Origin: Nostoc spongiaeforme FACHB-130
Lineage (GTDB): Bacteria > Cyanobacteriota > Cyanobacteriia > Cyanobacteriales > Nostocaceae
Reading direction: 5' to 3'
DNA: 64,000 nucleotides
Assembly: GCF_014698475.1 (NCBI RefSeq)
Contig: NZ_JACJTB010000015.1
Location: forward strand, 1-64,000
Shown: positions 30,958 through 39,992 of the stretch, one piece after another
How positions within the stretch are numbered: the first letter of the stretch is position 1
Layout of the letters: each line of letters begins with the position of its first letter
Translations under genes and position numbers: made by a program
Notes under the pieces: generated by a model
Database searches by the model: none
What the model was told of the DNA's origin: nothing
What the model saw: only the letters and a program-made list of their open reading frames with translations

Positions 30958-31743
30958 TTAAAGAGCCAATCCAAATAGTTTACAAGCATTGTGCGTGGTT
31001 TGGTGGGCGATCGCTTCTACAGTCTCTCCCCGCAATTCGGCTAATTTTTCCGCTACATAACGGACATAAGCTGGTTCATTGCGTTTTTCACCCCGTTTGG
31101 GAACAGGAGCCAAAAAAGGACAGTCTGTTTCTATTAATAGGCGATCGCTACTTACCATCGCGGCTGAGGCGTGAATTTCTTTAGCGTTTTTGAATGTTAC
31201 AGTCCCGCTAAAGCTAATGTAAAAACCCAGATCCAAAAACCATTGGGTTTCCTCTGGTGTACCACCCCAGCAGTGCATTACACCCCGCATTCTTCCGCCT
31301 GTAATTTCCTGCCATTTTTGCAAAATTTCCCTGACATCACTGGCCGCATCTCGACAGTGAATAATCATGGGCAGATTGAGTGCTGATGCGATCGCTAATT
31401 GCTCGGTAAATACCATGCGCTGCTGCTCATAGTTTTCGGCTTTGTAGTAATCCAGCCCCATTTCCCCAATTGCCACCACTTTCGCCTCGGAACTTGCCAA
31501 GTGTTTAATTTTCTCGGCTGTGTCACTTTGCCATTGTTCGGCATCCAAAGGATGTAACCCTACAGCAAAACTTAGTTCAGGAAATTGCTGGGCAATTGCT
31601 TGAATGCTGGAAAACTCTGATGGTTCTACACAGGAATGTACTAAACGCACGACCCCTGCTGCTTGCCACCGCGATCGCACTGCTGCTAAATCTGGCTGGA
31701 AGTTATCAAAGTTAAGATGAACGTGGGTGTCAATTAGCTGCAT
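30958..31743 (-). CDS. tatD: TatD family metal-dependent hydrolase
   Basis: 261 residues from ATG 31743 ([12 protein letters not shown]); the frame is open up to 31812 but the extra residues come from a short-repeat tract. The metal-binding HVHL near the N-terminus, GEMGLDYY (Glu ligand), PMIIHCRDA (His), MHCWGG (His) and [11 protein letters not shown] (Asp) are in the order of the TatD DNase family. It is a TIM-barrel nuclease or hydrolase with two metal ions. It is 76 bases downstream of the rpsT stop codon on the same strand. Confidence 0.95.
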   Translation of the reverse strand: MQLIDTHVHLNFDNFQPDLAAVRSRWQAAGVVRLVHSCVEPSEFSSIQAIAQQFPELSFAVGLHPLDAEQWQSDTAEKIKHLASSEAKVVAIGEMGLDYYKAENYEQQRMVFTEQLAIASALNLPMIIHCRDAASDVREILQKWQEITGGRMRGVMHCWGGTPEETQWFLDLGFYISFSGTVTFKNAKEIHASAAMVSSDRLLIETDCPFLAPVPKRGEKRNEPAYVRYVAEKLAELRGETVEAIAHQTTHNACKLFGLAL

Positions 31744-31815
31744 TTTGTCTTTTGTCCTTTGTCTTTTGTCATTGGTTTTTGCTGCAACACATAACCAATG
31801 ACAAATGACCAATGA
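31744..31815. repeat. Heptamer-like short repeats between rpsT and tatD
   Basis: TGTCTTTTGTCCTTTGTCTTTTGTCATTGG, then ACCAATGACAAATGACCAATGACTA. The two halves are largely complementary and could form a long weak stem in the rpsT-tatD transcript. Confidence 0.7.
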
Positions 31816-31818
31816 CTA

Positions 31819-32112
31819 CTACTGTGCGGTTGCGACTGGCTTGAGTTTATGAGCCAATCTCGATTTTTTCCTAGCACCGTTGTTAGGATGCAGAATGCCC
31901 CGCTTTACAGCTTTATCGATTTTGCTGTAAGCCTCAGCCAGCCTTAAGTCAACTTCTTGTTTGAGTTCGGGCGTAGGATTAGCTGCGTAGGTTTCTACCA
32001 CAGTTAAGTATTTCTTCATCAGCGTCTTAACAGCTGATTTGTAGGTTTTATTCCGCAGCCGATTGCGTTCTGCGATACTGGCGCGTTTAAGAGCAGACTT
32101 TGTATTCGCCAC
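31819..32112 (-). CDS. rpsT: 30S ribosomal protein S20
   Basis: About 97 residues from GTG 32112, giving [22 protein letters not shown], the canonical S20 start. The open frame reaches TTG 32124 (adding ESTV), but GTG aligns with the family and has GGA seven bases upstream. Highly basic and helical, with [18 protein letters not shown] near the C-terminus. S20 binds 16S rRNA early in 30S assembly. The weak GTG start may help limit expression, as is known for E. coli rpsT with its UUG start. Confidence 0.95.
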   Translation of the reverse strand: MANTKSALKRASIAERNRLRNKTYKSAVKTLMKKYLTVVETYAANPTPELKQEVDLRLAEAYSKIDKAVKRGILHPNNGARKKSRLAHKLKPVATAQ

Positions 32113-32226
32113 AGTCGATTCCAAAAAGACTATTTAATATGTACACACACTACTAGATTTACTAATATAGCATTCATCTTGCCAATATCAGAATTTCTCA
32201 AAAAAATCTTGCTTTGGTTTGAAGAA

Positions 32227-32481
32227 GGCAGGGGGCAGGGAGTAGGGGCAGGGGCAGTCCCGATGAAACAAGTTTCATAGCCAAGCATGAAAGTGGGACT
32301 AGCATTGTTGCTCAGCACTCAGCATTTTCAAGTCAGAGGGCAGGGGGCGGGGGGAAGACTTAGCCTGAGCTTGAACTTTGTCCCCGCCAGAGCGTCCTTC
32401 CAGGGCGGGGCTTCGCACCCATGCTTCCGCACTCCAGGGAAGGGCTTGCTTCCCCTGCTCCCTGCCCCCTTCCCCTCTGCC
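32227..32481. repeat. GC-rich composite repeat with inverted ends
   Basis: Ends are G-rich (GGCAGGGGGCAGGGAGTAGG, from 32227) and complementary C-rich (CCCCTGCTCCCTGCCCCCTT, from 32452). They bracket family B copy 2 and a second inner hairpin (CCCGCC...GGCGGGG, about 32381-32410). Composition is far from the AT-rich surroundings. Confidence 0.6.
32253..32305 (-). repeat. 53-bp nested palindromic repeat, family B copy 2
   Basis: Reverse complement of 9961-10013 with one mismatch. It has the same nested arms and is embedded in the GC-rich block. Confidence 0.85.
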
Positions 32482-32889
32482 TCTTCTGTCAGTGAATTTC
32501 TGTGCCGAACCCTGGAAATAAGCTAGAATAAAGTACCTGAATAAATAATCAAATAAGTAATAACTATACTCAGACCCTATACTGACCTTTTGGATTGGCA
32601 AATCAAAATGTATCGACATAAGAAAACCATAGAAAGTAAGGCATAGGGGGGAAAGATAGGTAGAATTACACTCCTGCTTTCTATCCAAAAGCCCACTAGG
32701 CAAGTCGAACTGAGGCAATTCGATCATCTAAATTAACTCACCCATGTGCTGGCATCCTGGGGAGTATCAAAAAAATCCAGGTTAAGCTAGAGATGAGAAT
32801 TAAAGCGAAACTCATCCCTCTTGGGGGTCAAGAGCCAGACTAATTCTCAAGCGGGAATAATCTAAAAATTTTGGCATTTTCCTTACTCC

Positions 32890-34191
32890 ATGCTGCGAAT
32901 CATTACTCAGCAGGCAGATGTTAAAGCAGAACTACAACGTATCTGCGATCGCACCCATGACGAACAAGTGGTTCATAAAGAAGCAACGGTGCGGGAAGTG
33001 TTGCAAGCGGTAAAGCGCCAAGGCGACAAAGCTGTGCTGCACTACACGGCTGAATTTGACCACCAAGCCTTAAAGCTGGAAGAACTGCGCGTTACGGGTT
33101 CGGAACTAGATACGGCGTATCAGCAAGTCTCTAAAGAATTGCTCCAAGCGATTCAGTTAGCGGCTCGGCAAATTGAAGCATTTCACCGTCAACGTGTCCC
33201 CAAAAGCTGGGTCAATTTTGGGGAAGATGATGTAGTCTTGGGCAAACGCTACACCCCAGTAGACCGAGCCGGGATATATGTTCCTGGTGGTCGTGCGGCT
33301 TATCCAAGTACGGTGTTAATGAATGCTATTCCAGCGAAGGTGGCTGGCGTACCCCGAATTGTGATGGTGACACCACCAGGGGCGGGGAAAGTGATTAGCC
33401 CAGCCGTGCTGGTGGCGGCCCAAGAAACCGGAATCGAAGAAATTTACCGCGTTGGCGGGGCGCAAGCGATCGCCGCTTTAGCCTATGGGACAGAAACAAT
33501 TCCGAAAGTTAATGTAATTACCGGGCCAGGCAATATTTACGTCACCTTAGCCAAAAAACTCGTCTATGGTACTGTGGGCATTGATATGCTCGCAGGGCCG
33601 AGCGAGGTGTTAATTATTGCCGATGAATTTGCCAATCCGGTGCATGTGGCTGCTGATATGTTAGCCCAAGCCGAACATGATCCAATGGCAGCAGCAATTT
33701 TATTAACTACAGATCCGGCTTTGGCGAAAAATGTCCAAGTCGCGGTGGAAAGACAATTAGTTGATCACCCCAGGCGGATCGATACGGAAAAAGCGATCGC
33801 CCACTACGGCTTAATTGTGCTGGTAGAATCTTTAGCAGCCGCAGCAGAACTCTCCAATGAATTTGCACCGGAACATTTGGAGTTGGAAGTCAAAGATCCT
33901 TGGGCAATTTTGCCGCAAATCCGCCATGCTGGAGCGATATTTTTAGGCTACTCCACACCAGAAGCTGTTGGTGACTATTTAGCAGGGCCAAACCATACCT
34001 TACCTACCTCTGGCGCAGCCCGTTATACTTCAGCTTTAAGTGTAGAAACCTTTCTCAAACACTCCAGTATTATTCAATACTCACCCACAGCCCTGCAAAA
34101 AATGGCTGGCGCAATTGACGCACTAGCAACAGCAGAAGGACTACCTTCCCACGCTGATTCAGTCCGGCGGCGGATTCAAAAAGATGAGTAA
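32890..34191 (+). CDS. hisD: Histidinol dehydrogenase
   Basis: 433 residues. It catalyses the last two oxidation steps from L-histidinol to L-histidine with NAD+ and Zn2+. Signature segments are DRAGIYVPGGRAAYPSTVLM, RVGGAQAIAALAYGTETIPKV, TGPGNIYVTLAKK, IDMLAGPSEVLIIAD, and the catalytic FAPEHLELEV with Glu-His. GPNHTLPTSGAARY closes the active site. Full length; it stands alone, as histidine genes are scattered in cyanobacteria. Confidence 0.98.
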   Translation: MLRIITQQADVKAELQRICDRTHDEQVVHKEATVREVLQAVKRQGDKAVLHYTAEFDHQALKLEELRVTGSELDTAYQQVSKELLQAIQLAARQIEAFHRQRVPKSWVNFGEDDVVLGKRYTPVDRAGIYVPGGRAAYPSTVLMNAIPAKVAGVPRIVMVTPPGAGKVISPAVLVAAQETGIEEIYRVGGAQAIAALAYGTETIPKVNVITGPGNIYVTLAKKLVYGTVGIDMLAGPSEVLIIADEFANPVHVAADMLAQAEHDPMAAAILLTTDPALAKNVQVAVERQLVDHPRRIDTEKAIAHYGLIVLVESLAAAAELSNEFAPEHLELEVKDPWAILPQIRHAGAIFLGYSTPEAVGDYLAGPNHTLPTSGAARYTSALSVETFLKHSSIIQYSPTALQKMAGAIDALATAEGLPSHADSVRRRIQKDE

Positions 34192-34390
34192 TGGGGAATG
34201 CTTAATTTTTTCCAACACTTTTAGTAAAAACTAGCCTGGGGCTGCACACTAGAAAATCAAACTGTATGGCGGCAAAGCGATTAGCGATCGCCAAGCATAC
34301 ATAAAATAAGATAAACCTGAGCTTCCATCAGTAATATTATTGGTGTAAGTGCTAGAGTTTCAGGGGTCTACTTTTGAGGAGACGAGGGCA

Positions 34391-34822
34391 GTGCTGAATA
34401 ATATATTGGTAGCTCTGGATGGTTCGGATATTGCAGAACGTGTCATTCAGGTTTTGGATGATTTGGTATTATCACCAGAAACTAAAGTCGTTTTGTGTCA
34501 CGTATTTCCGACACCAGATTCAGAGATGGAACTACCCGCCGATCGTCCTCATCCAGAATCTCCAGCATTATCTTATTTCCAAATCGAAAAACAACTCCAA
34601 TCTTACAAAGAAAAAATATCGATTCACAGTGCAGTAGAATTAGTCACTGGCGAACCTGCCGATGAAATTATTCGCCTAGCTAATATTTATAAAGCTGATT
34701 TAATTATTATTGGGAGTCGCGGATTAACTGGAATGAAGCGCATTGTCCAGGGTTCTGTGAGTAGTCAAGTAGTAGAAGAAGCTAATTGTTCTGTATTAGT
34801 GGTAAAGCCCAGTAAAAATTAA
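34391..34822 (+). CDS. Universal stress protein (UspA family)
   Basis: About 143 residues from GTG 34391 ([13 protein letters not shown]), with GAGGA ten bases and GAGGG two bases upstream; the frame also allows GTG 34349, 14 residues longer. The ATP-binding motif G-x2-G-x9-G-S is complete ([15 protein letters not shown] near the C-terminus), and Asp in VALDGSD is conserved, so this is an ATP-binding type. These small cytoplasmic dimers respond to stress; the specific role is unknown. It is followed 19 bases later by the Uma2 gene. Confidence 0.92.
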   Translation: MLNNILVALDGSDIAERVIQVLDDLVLSPETKVVLCHVFPTPDSEMELPADRPHPESPALSYFQIEKQLQSYKEKISIHSAVELVTGEPADEIIRLANIYKADLIIIGSRGLTGMKRIVQGSVSSQVVEEANCSVLVVKPSKN

Positions 34823-34841
34823 CAATGGTAGTAACAGCAAT

Positions 34842-35429
34842 ATGACTACAACTACCCCAAAACTCTCTTTTGCCGAATATCTAAAATACAATGATGGCAC
34901 TGATACTCGTTACGAACTAGTCAATGGAGAATTAATTCCCCTGAGTTTGAGAAGTGGGCAACACGGGGCAATCATCGGATTTATTACTCAATGTTTTCAA
35001 AATGAAATTATTAGACTAAATTTTGATTGGACTGCCAAACAAATGATGATTGGTGTGCGTTCTCCCCGTGCAGGTAAATGGGACACCTCCAGAATTCCTG
35101 ATGTCGTGATTATTCCCTTACCTCAATGGCGAGAATTAAGAAACAGAGAAGCAGTGATTGAAATTAATGAACCACCGCCATTGTTAGTAGTAGAAGTTGT
35201 CAGCGAATCAACCAAAACTGTAGATTATCGAGCCAAGCGAGTTGAGTATAATGCTCTGAATATTCCAGAGTATTGGATTGTTGATCCATTAATCAATAAA
35301 TTAACTGTCTTCACATTGATTGATGAATTATACGAACCAGCAGAATTTATCGGCTCAGAAAAAATTTTATCGGCAACTTTTCCCGAATTAAAATTAACAG
35401 TTGAGCAAGTGTTATCTGCGGAAGATTAA
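34842..35429 (+). CDS. Uma2 family (DUF820) putative restriction-like nuclease
   Basis: A 195-residue protein of the Uma2/DUF820 family, very abundant in filamentous cyanobacteria. The PD-(D/E)xK-like core is visible: RIPDVVIIP (Asp), then [10 protein letters not shown] (Glu), then [22 protein letters not shown]. Family members have a restriction-endonuclease fold but no demonstrated common function. The gene starts 19 bases after the universal stress protein gene. The product has no signal peptide. Confidence 0.9.
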   Translation: MTTTTPKLSFAEYLKYNDGTDTRYELVNGELIPLSLRSGQHGAIIGFITQCFQNEIIRLNFDWTAKQMMIGVRSPRAGKWDTSRIPDVVIIPLPQWRELRNREAVIEINEPPPLLVVEVVSESTKTVDYRAKRVEYNALNIPEYWIVDPLINKLTVFTLIDELYEPAEFIGSEKILSATFPELKLTVEQVLSAED

Positions 35430-35440
35430 CGGTAAAAACT

Positions 35441-35764
35441 TTATTTGTATTTTACTTTAAGTTTATAATTAGTTTTTCCTTTCTGACCCAAGGTTATATT
35501 AATACCCTCTATATTTTGTTCAATACACTTTATGTCTAAACCTTGCACTACTTGACGATCCAATTCTATTTCCATTTCATCTACATTATTGTCCTTACCA
35601 GCTTTGATAATAGTTTCTATATTTTTAGCATCATCATTCTCAAGATTACCAGGTTTAGAGAATATTTCTAGGATAGGAAAAAAAGCTGGAAAGAGTAGTG
35701 AAAATATACCTAGAGGGGACTTACTTTCAAGTTTTTTTGTTTGAGGATTATAATATAAAGTCAT
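35441..35764 (-). CDS. Hypothetical small protein
   Basis: About 107 residues from ATG 35764 (a TTG two codons upstream is also possible). A short hydrophobic patch (LGIFSLLFPAFFPILEIF, about 18-35) is followed by an acidic, then basic, tail ending KTNYKLKVKYK. No recognised domain. It converges on the Uma2 gene with 11 bases between stop codons. AT-rich codon use fits the surroundings; this is an orphan-like gene of uncertain status. Confidence 0.5.
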   Translation of the reverse strand: MTLYYNPQTKKLESKSPLGIFSLLFPAFFPILEIFSKPGNLENDDAKNIETIIKAGKDNNVDEMEIELDRQVVQGLDIKCIEQNIEGINITLGQKGKTNYKLKVKYK

Positions 35765-35929
35765 AAGCAAGTATAAAGTTGAACTACGTTAATTTATCGT
35801 CTTACGACAATAACATAGACTCTTTTTTTCGCCAATTATTTATATTGATTTTTGTTCCCTACTCTTTTAGTTTTGAAAGTACATAAGTCTAAGTCAGAAG
35901 TTGCGTTTAGTATTCGTCTTTGTCATTTT

Positions 35930-36316
35930 TCATATGCTTTTCTGCACTAAAAACTGCCGCAGGCTTAATAAACTCAAGGTTTGACCTAAATTGATGGGTA
36001 ACATCGAAATGCCTTCCAAGCGGGACTGTACCCAACCTTCGCCCCAGTACCATTCATGAAAACCGTCAATACCGCCACTGAGTAGCAACCGCAGACAATT
36101 GGACTGCACTACATCCACCTGATGATGAATGGAGACAGGGCCAGTCCAGCTTGTAAACTGGAATCCTGGATAAATTTCTTCGGGCATTCCGGGGTTAAAA
36201 CGTTGCCCTAAGAGCCATTTTTCTAATTGTGCTGGACGTAGCAAGCTATCACCAATGGCGCTGGCTGATGCTGCGATTTCTATCCGTAGTTGGCTTTGTT
36301 GAAAATTACCTAGCAT
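35930..36316 (-). CDS. Conserved hypothetical protein, possibly SRPBCC fold
   Basis: A 128-residue soluble protein. Alternation of beta-strands around a helix, with the segments LRIEIAASASAIGDSLLRPAQLEKWLLGQRF and a Trp-rich FHEWYWGEGWVQSRLEGISMLP, resembles SRPBCC (START-like) ligand-binding proteins in which RIEI and xWW-type strands recur. That assignment is inference from pattern only. No signal peptide. It is divergent from hslO. Confidence 0.6.
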   Translation of the reverse strand: MLGNFQQSQLRIEIAASASAIGDSLLRPAQLEKWLLGQRFNPGMPEEIYPGFQFTSWTGPVSIHHQVDVVQSNCLRLLLSGGIDGFHEWYWGEGWVQSRLEGISMLPINLGQTLSLLSLRQFLVQKSI

Positions 36317-36529
36317 TTTTTGCGAATTGTAAAGGTGAGGACGACAAAAAAGTATTCAAAAGCGAGAAGCCATAAAATTCTGCATTCTAAATCCTGACTT
36401 CTAGATTCTTGAATGAATTGTATTTCTAGTATTGCAAATGCGATCGCCACTGAGCATCCACCCACCTGGATGGTAACTGAGAACTTAGAATAGAAACAGT
36501 GAAGTTGTTAAGAAATGTAAGGTTTTTTC

Positions 36530-37429
36530 ATGGCGGATCAGTTAATTCGCGCAACAGCAGCCGAAGGTGGGATTCGTGCAGTGGGTGTCATCACTACACG
36601 CTTGACAGAAGAGGCTCGGCAGCGCCATCAACTTTCTTATGTGGCAACAGCCGCACTAGGACGGACTATGGCAGCAGGTTTATTAATGGCTTCTAGCATG
36701 AAGCGTGCTGGTTCGAGGATTAATATCCGGGTGAAAGGCGATGGCCCTTTGGGTGGTATATTGGTAGATGCGGGCTTGGATGGAACAGTGCGGGGTTATG
36801 TCAGCAACCCGTCTGTAGAACTGCCACCTAATGCTAAAGGTAAACTTGATGTTGGCGGTGCAGTCGGTAGTGGCTACCTCTATGTAGTTCGGGATATTGG
36901 TTATGGCTATCCTTACTCTAGTACTGTTGAACTAGTATCTGGGGAAATTGGCGATGATGTGGCGCATTACTTAGTAAACTCAGAACAAACACCATCAGCT
37001 TTAGTATTAGGTGTGTTTGTGGGTGCGACTGGAGTCACTGCGGCTGGAGGATTGTTAGTCCAAGTTTTACCGAAAGCAGCTAGAGATGAAGCATTAGTAG
37101 AAACTTTAGAATCACGGGTGGCTGCCTTATCAGGATTTACCCCATTGTTGCAAGCAGGTAAGACCCTACCAGAAATTTTTACTGATTTGTTGGGAGATAT
37201 GGGTTTGTCAATATTTCCCGAAACTCAGATGTTGCGTTTTCATTGCAGTTGTTCTTTTGATCGGGTATTGAGCGCACTTAAGATTTTAGGAGAAGCGGAA
37301 TTACAAGACATGATTGCGAAAGATAATGGTGCTGAGGCTACTTGCGATTTTTGTAGCAGAGTTTATCAAGCAAGTAGTGATCACTTAGCACAATTAATTG
37401 TTGATTTACAAGCAGAATCTTCTGGTTGA
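36530..37429 (+). CDS. hslO: Redox-regulated chaperone Hsp33
   Basis: 299 residues. Hsp33 is a cytoplasmic holdase activated when its zinc-binding cysteines are oxidised. The C-terminal switch is intact: Cys239-x-Cys241 and, 30 residues on, Cys272-x-x-Cys275 (HCSCSF...CDFCSR). N-terminal family segments (IRATAAEGGIRAVGV; RINIRVKGDGPLGGI) are present. ATG 36530 follows TAAGG by about seven bases. Confidence 0.97.
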   Translation: MADQLIRATAAEGGIRAVGVITTRLTEEARQRHQLSYVATAALGRTMAAGLLMASSMKRAGSRINIRVKGDGPLGGILVDAGLDGTVRGYVSNPSVELPPNAKGKLDVGGAVGSGYLYVVRDIGYGYPYSSTVELVSGEIGDDVAHYLVNSEQTPSALVLGVFVGATGVTAAGGLLVQVLPKAARDEALVETLESRVAALSGFTPLLQAGKTLPEIFTDLLGDMGLSIFPETQMLRFHCSCSFDRVLSALKILGEAELQDMIAKDNGAEATCDFCSRVYQASSDHLAQLIVDLQAESSG

Positions 37430-37741
37430 AAATTAAGTATAAAATAACACTGATTTTAGCCAAGGTTAAAGGTATACCAGGAGAAAGTTCGGAAAAACAG
37501 TAGCTTTTTCACAATGAGAAAGTTACTATGGCAACAACTGAATTGTTGACCCTGCGAATTTGAGGTTTGGAATTTTGGATTTTAGATTGGTTTTTTGGTT
37601 CCAGCCCCGCTACGTTAGGGCAGAACCTATATAAAATTGTTAAACTATATCCCTCTTGTGGGTAAGGTAAATCTAAAATCCAAAATCCAAAATTGTTTGA
37701 CCTAGAGCCAATAACTATTTAATAAATTTTTGGTGTGAGAG
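37430..37741. other. Intergenic region with mirrored simple repeats
   Basis: 312 bases. TTTTGGATTTTAGATT (37573-37588) and AATCTAAAATCCAAAATCC (about 37671-37689) form an inverted pair about 100 bases apart. The motif AAATCCAAAATTGTTTGA (about 37682) recurs at about 50278 just before a MITE. Nothing coding seen. Confidence 0.55.
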
Positions 37742-39799
37742 ATGACAGAGCGGGATATTCCAGAAGATTGGTCTCCAGCTAGAGCTAGAGAGCCAGATCA
37801 CACAAACCGAACACCACACTTCGGTGAAACGCAAGCATTTGGCATCCCAGCTACTGGTTCTAACTCTAAGTCAGTGAAACAACAAACAGAAAATAATCCA
37901 GAAGGATTACCAATAATAGATCATCATTCTGCCGAAACCATTCCACCTCGTAAACCTTCCAGACCTTTGCCACGCTGGATGAAAAGCTGGGTGTTATGGG
38001 CAACATTGTTAGCATTGATTCCTGGCAGTATCGGATTTATCGCAATGGCAATGCTGTTAAAATTGCCTGCGGCTCCTAACTGTCCGTCGATTTTTTGGCC
38101 GTTGGCTAGTGCTTCGGTGCGGTTACACTGCGCTCAGTTGGCGGCTTCTAAGCAGACAGTCAATGATTTATTACAAGCGATCGCCTTAGTTCGACAGTTA
38201 CCAGAAAATCACCCACTGCGGGGAGAAATTGATCGGTTTATTGAGGAGTGGTCGCGGGATATTTTACAGTTAGCAGATCAAAGTTTTCAAGCCGGAGATT
38301 TAGAAGCAGCAATTACCACCGCCCAAAAAATTCCCCAAGACTTGCCTGTATATAAGTTAGTAGATGAGAAAATTGCTAAGTGGCAATCGATTTGGGCTAA
38401 AGCTGACGAAATTTATCAAGCAGTAGAAGCAGAATTGCAGCAAAGACGCTGGCAATCAGCCTCAATGTTGGCAGCAAAATTACTGCGGGTAGATAATAAA
38501 TATTGGTCAAGTACTAAATACGACCAAATCAACCGCTTGATTGTATCGGTGCGGGAAGATGGAGATAAGCTAGATAAAGCTGATAGTTTAGCCAAAACAA
38601 AAGTAGTAGATAACTTATTAGAAGCAATCAAAATTGCGGAATCGATTGGCAAAGATAGTTATTTTTATGATAAAGCCCAAGAGTCGATTCCTTTATATGG
38701 GCGTAAAATGCTGGAATTGGCGCAAGCTAAGATGGATGCTAAAGATGCTGATGCAGCTTTAGAAATTGCGCGACAAATTCCTGATATTACTAAATTACAA
38801 GCAGATGTCGAAGACTTTATTGCTTTAGCAGACGCACAACGAAGTGCGTGGCTAGGTACAGTTGCTAGTTTAGAAACAGCGATCGCCCAAGCGCAAGAAA
38901 TTGACCCTTCCCGCGCCAACTATAATAAAGCCCAACAATTGATTGCGCGTTGGCAATTGGAAATTGAAGATGTCGCTCGCCTGGAAAAAGCACGCACATT
39001 AGCCAGCCAAGGTACAATTAATGATTTAGCAGCAGCCATTATTGAAGCGCAACAAATTCCTGCTAATAATCCGCGTTCTTCCGAAGCTAGGCAAGAAGTC
39101 GGACGTTGGCAATCTCAAGTGGAAACCATTGAAGACCGTCCCTACTTAGAACGTGCTGAACAAATAGCCTTATTAGAGGATATCAACTCTTTACAAGCTG
39201 CGATCGCCGAAGCCAGCCAAATTCGTAAAGGGCGGGCATTATTCCCAGAAGCACGCAGAAGAATTAACAGTTGGACTGCGAAAATAGAACGCATCCAAGA
39301 CCAACCATACTTAGACCAAGCACGAGACTTGGCTCAAACTGGAGATTTAAACGCCGCAATTAACGCCGCACAGACAATTGCATCTTCAGGAAGGGCGCTT
39401 TCTGGGGAAGCTCAAGCAGCTATTGATGATTGGCGAGGACAAATTCGCGCCAAAGATAACTGGAGCAGAGCCAGACAAGTTGCGGCTGTGGGTACACCAG
39501 ATGCCTTAGTTGAGGCAATTCGGTTAGCCAATAAAGTCCCCAGCAGTAATATTCTGCGCTTGGATGCAAATGTCGCTATTGACCAATGGAGTCAACAGTT
39601 ACTAGACTTGGCTCGCTCTCAAAGTAGTTCTAACCTCAGCAAAGCCATTGAAACTGCTCAGTTGGTTCCTAGAGGTACGAGTGCTTACGGTACAGCACAA
39701 GAACAAATTAAAAATTGGCAGCAATTGTTAAATCCTCAACCAGTACCACAACCTGAGCCTTTGTTACCGTCATCAACTACCGAAGGGACTAATTTGTGA
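37742..39799 (+). CDS. Hypothetical membrane-anchored helical-repeat protein
   Basis: 685 residues. A polar, Pro-rich N-terminus (1-78) leads to one membrane segment (WVLWATLLALIPGSIGFIAM, about 83-104). About 550 residues of helical repeats follow, with the recurring pattern LxxAI.xA..I......Y..A...I..W at about 60-75 residue spacing, at least seven times, ending in a Pro-rich tail. The pattern suggests TPR-like or coiled-coil hairpins projecting from the membrane. Similar proteins are sometimes labelled chromosome segregation ATPases, but no nucleotide-binding motif is present, so I do not use that name. Confidence 0.75.
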   Translation: MTERDIPEDWSPARAREPDHTNRTPHFGETQAFGIPATGSNSKSVKQQTENNPEGLPIIDHHSAETIPPRKPSRPLPRWMKSWVLWATLLALIPGSIGFIAMAMLLKLPAAPNCPSIFWPLASASVRLHCAQLAASKQTVNDLLQAIALVRQLPENHPLRGEIDRFIEEWSRDILQLADQSFQAGDLEAAITTAQKIPQDLPVYKLVDEKIAKWQSIWAKADEIYQAVEAELQQRRWQSASMLAAKLLRVDNKYWSSTKYDQINRLIVSVREDGDKLDKADSLAKTKVVDNLLEAIKIAESIGKDSYFYDKAQESIPLYGRKMLELAQAKMDAKDADAALEIARQIPDITKLQADVEDFIALADAQRSAWLGTVASLETAIAQAQEIDPSRANYNKAQQLIARWQLEIEDVARLEKARTLASQGTINDLAAAIIEAQQIPANNPRSSEARQEVGRWQSQVETIEDRPYLERAEQIALLEDINSLQAAIAEASQIRKGRALFPEARRRINSWTAKIERIQDQPYLDQARDLAQTGDLNAAINAAQTIASSGRALSGEAQAAIDDWRGQIRAKDNWSRARQVAAVGTPDALVEAIRLANKVPSSNILRLDANVAIDQWSQQLLDLARSQSSSNLSKAIETAQLVPRGTSAYGTAQEQIKNWQQLLNPQPVPQPEPLLPSSTTEGTNL

Positions 39800-39821
39800 A
39801 GAGAGGGAGTTGGGAGGAATA

Positions 39822-39948
39822 AGCCAAACGACTGAAGTCGCGGCTACACAAGCAAAACCCAGATGCGCGGGTTAAAAAGCATTGATTTTACCTTAGTCCG
39901 CGTAGGCGGACTTGGTTTTTATAGCCGCGAATTCCATTCGTCGGGGCT
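39822..39948. repeat. Nested-hairpin intergenic repeat (cyanobacterial type)
   Basis: Outer inverted ends AGCC...CGACTGAAGTCGCGGCT and AGCCGCGAATTCCATTCGTCGGGGCT enclose two inner hairpins: ACCCAGATGCGCGGGTT and AGTCCGCGTAGGCGGACT. Elements of this layout are familiar to me from Nostoc-type genomes. It lies between convergent genes, where it may also terminate transcription. Confidence 0.75.
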
Positions 39949-39992
39949 AAGTGCAAGATATGTGTTCCTCTATTCCCAACTCCCAATTAAAA

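Larger units (their letters stand above)
32113..32889. other. Repeat-dense intergenic region between rpsT and hisD
   Basis: 777 bases between divergent genes. They hold a GC-rich block at 32227-32481 and family B copy 2 inside it, then AT-rich sequence leading to hisD. Two open frames cross the block (32130-32318 minus and 32299-32727 minus), but they are made of repeat sequence and are not supported as genes. Confidence 0.6.

Noticed and set aside
37742-39799. Chromosome-segregation ATPase
   Set aside because: No Walker A or B motif is present; only a coiled, helical pattern supports such a label.
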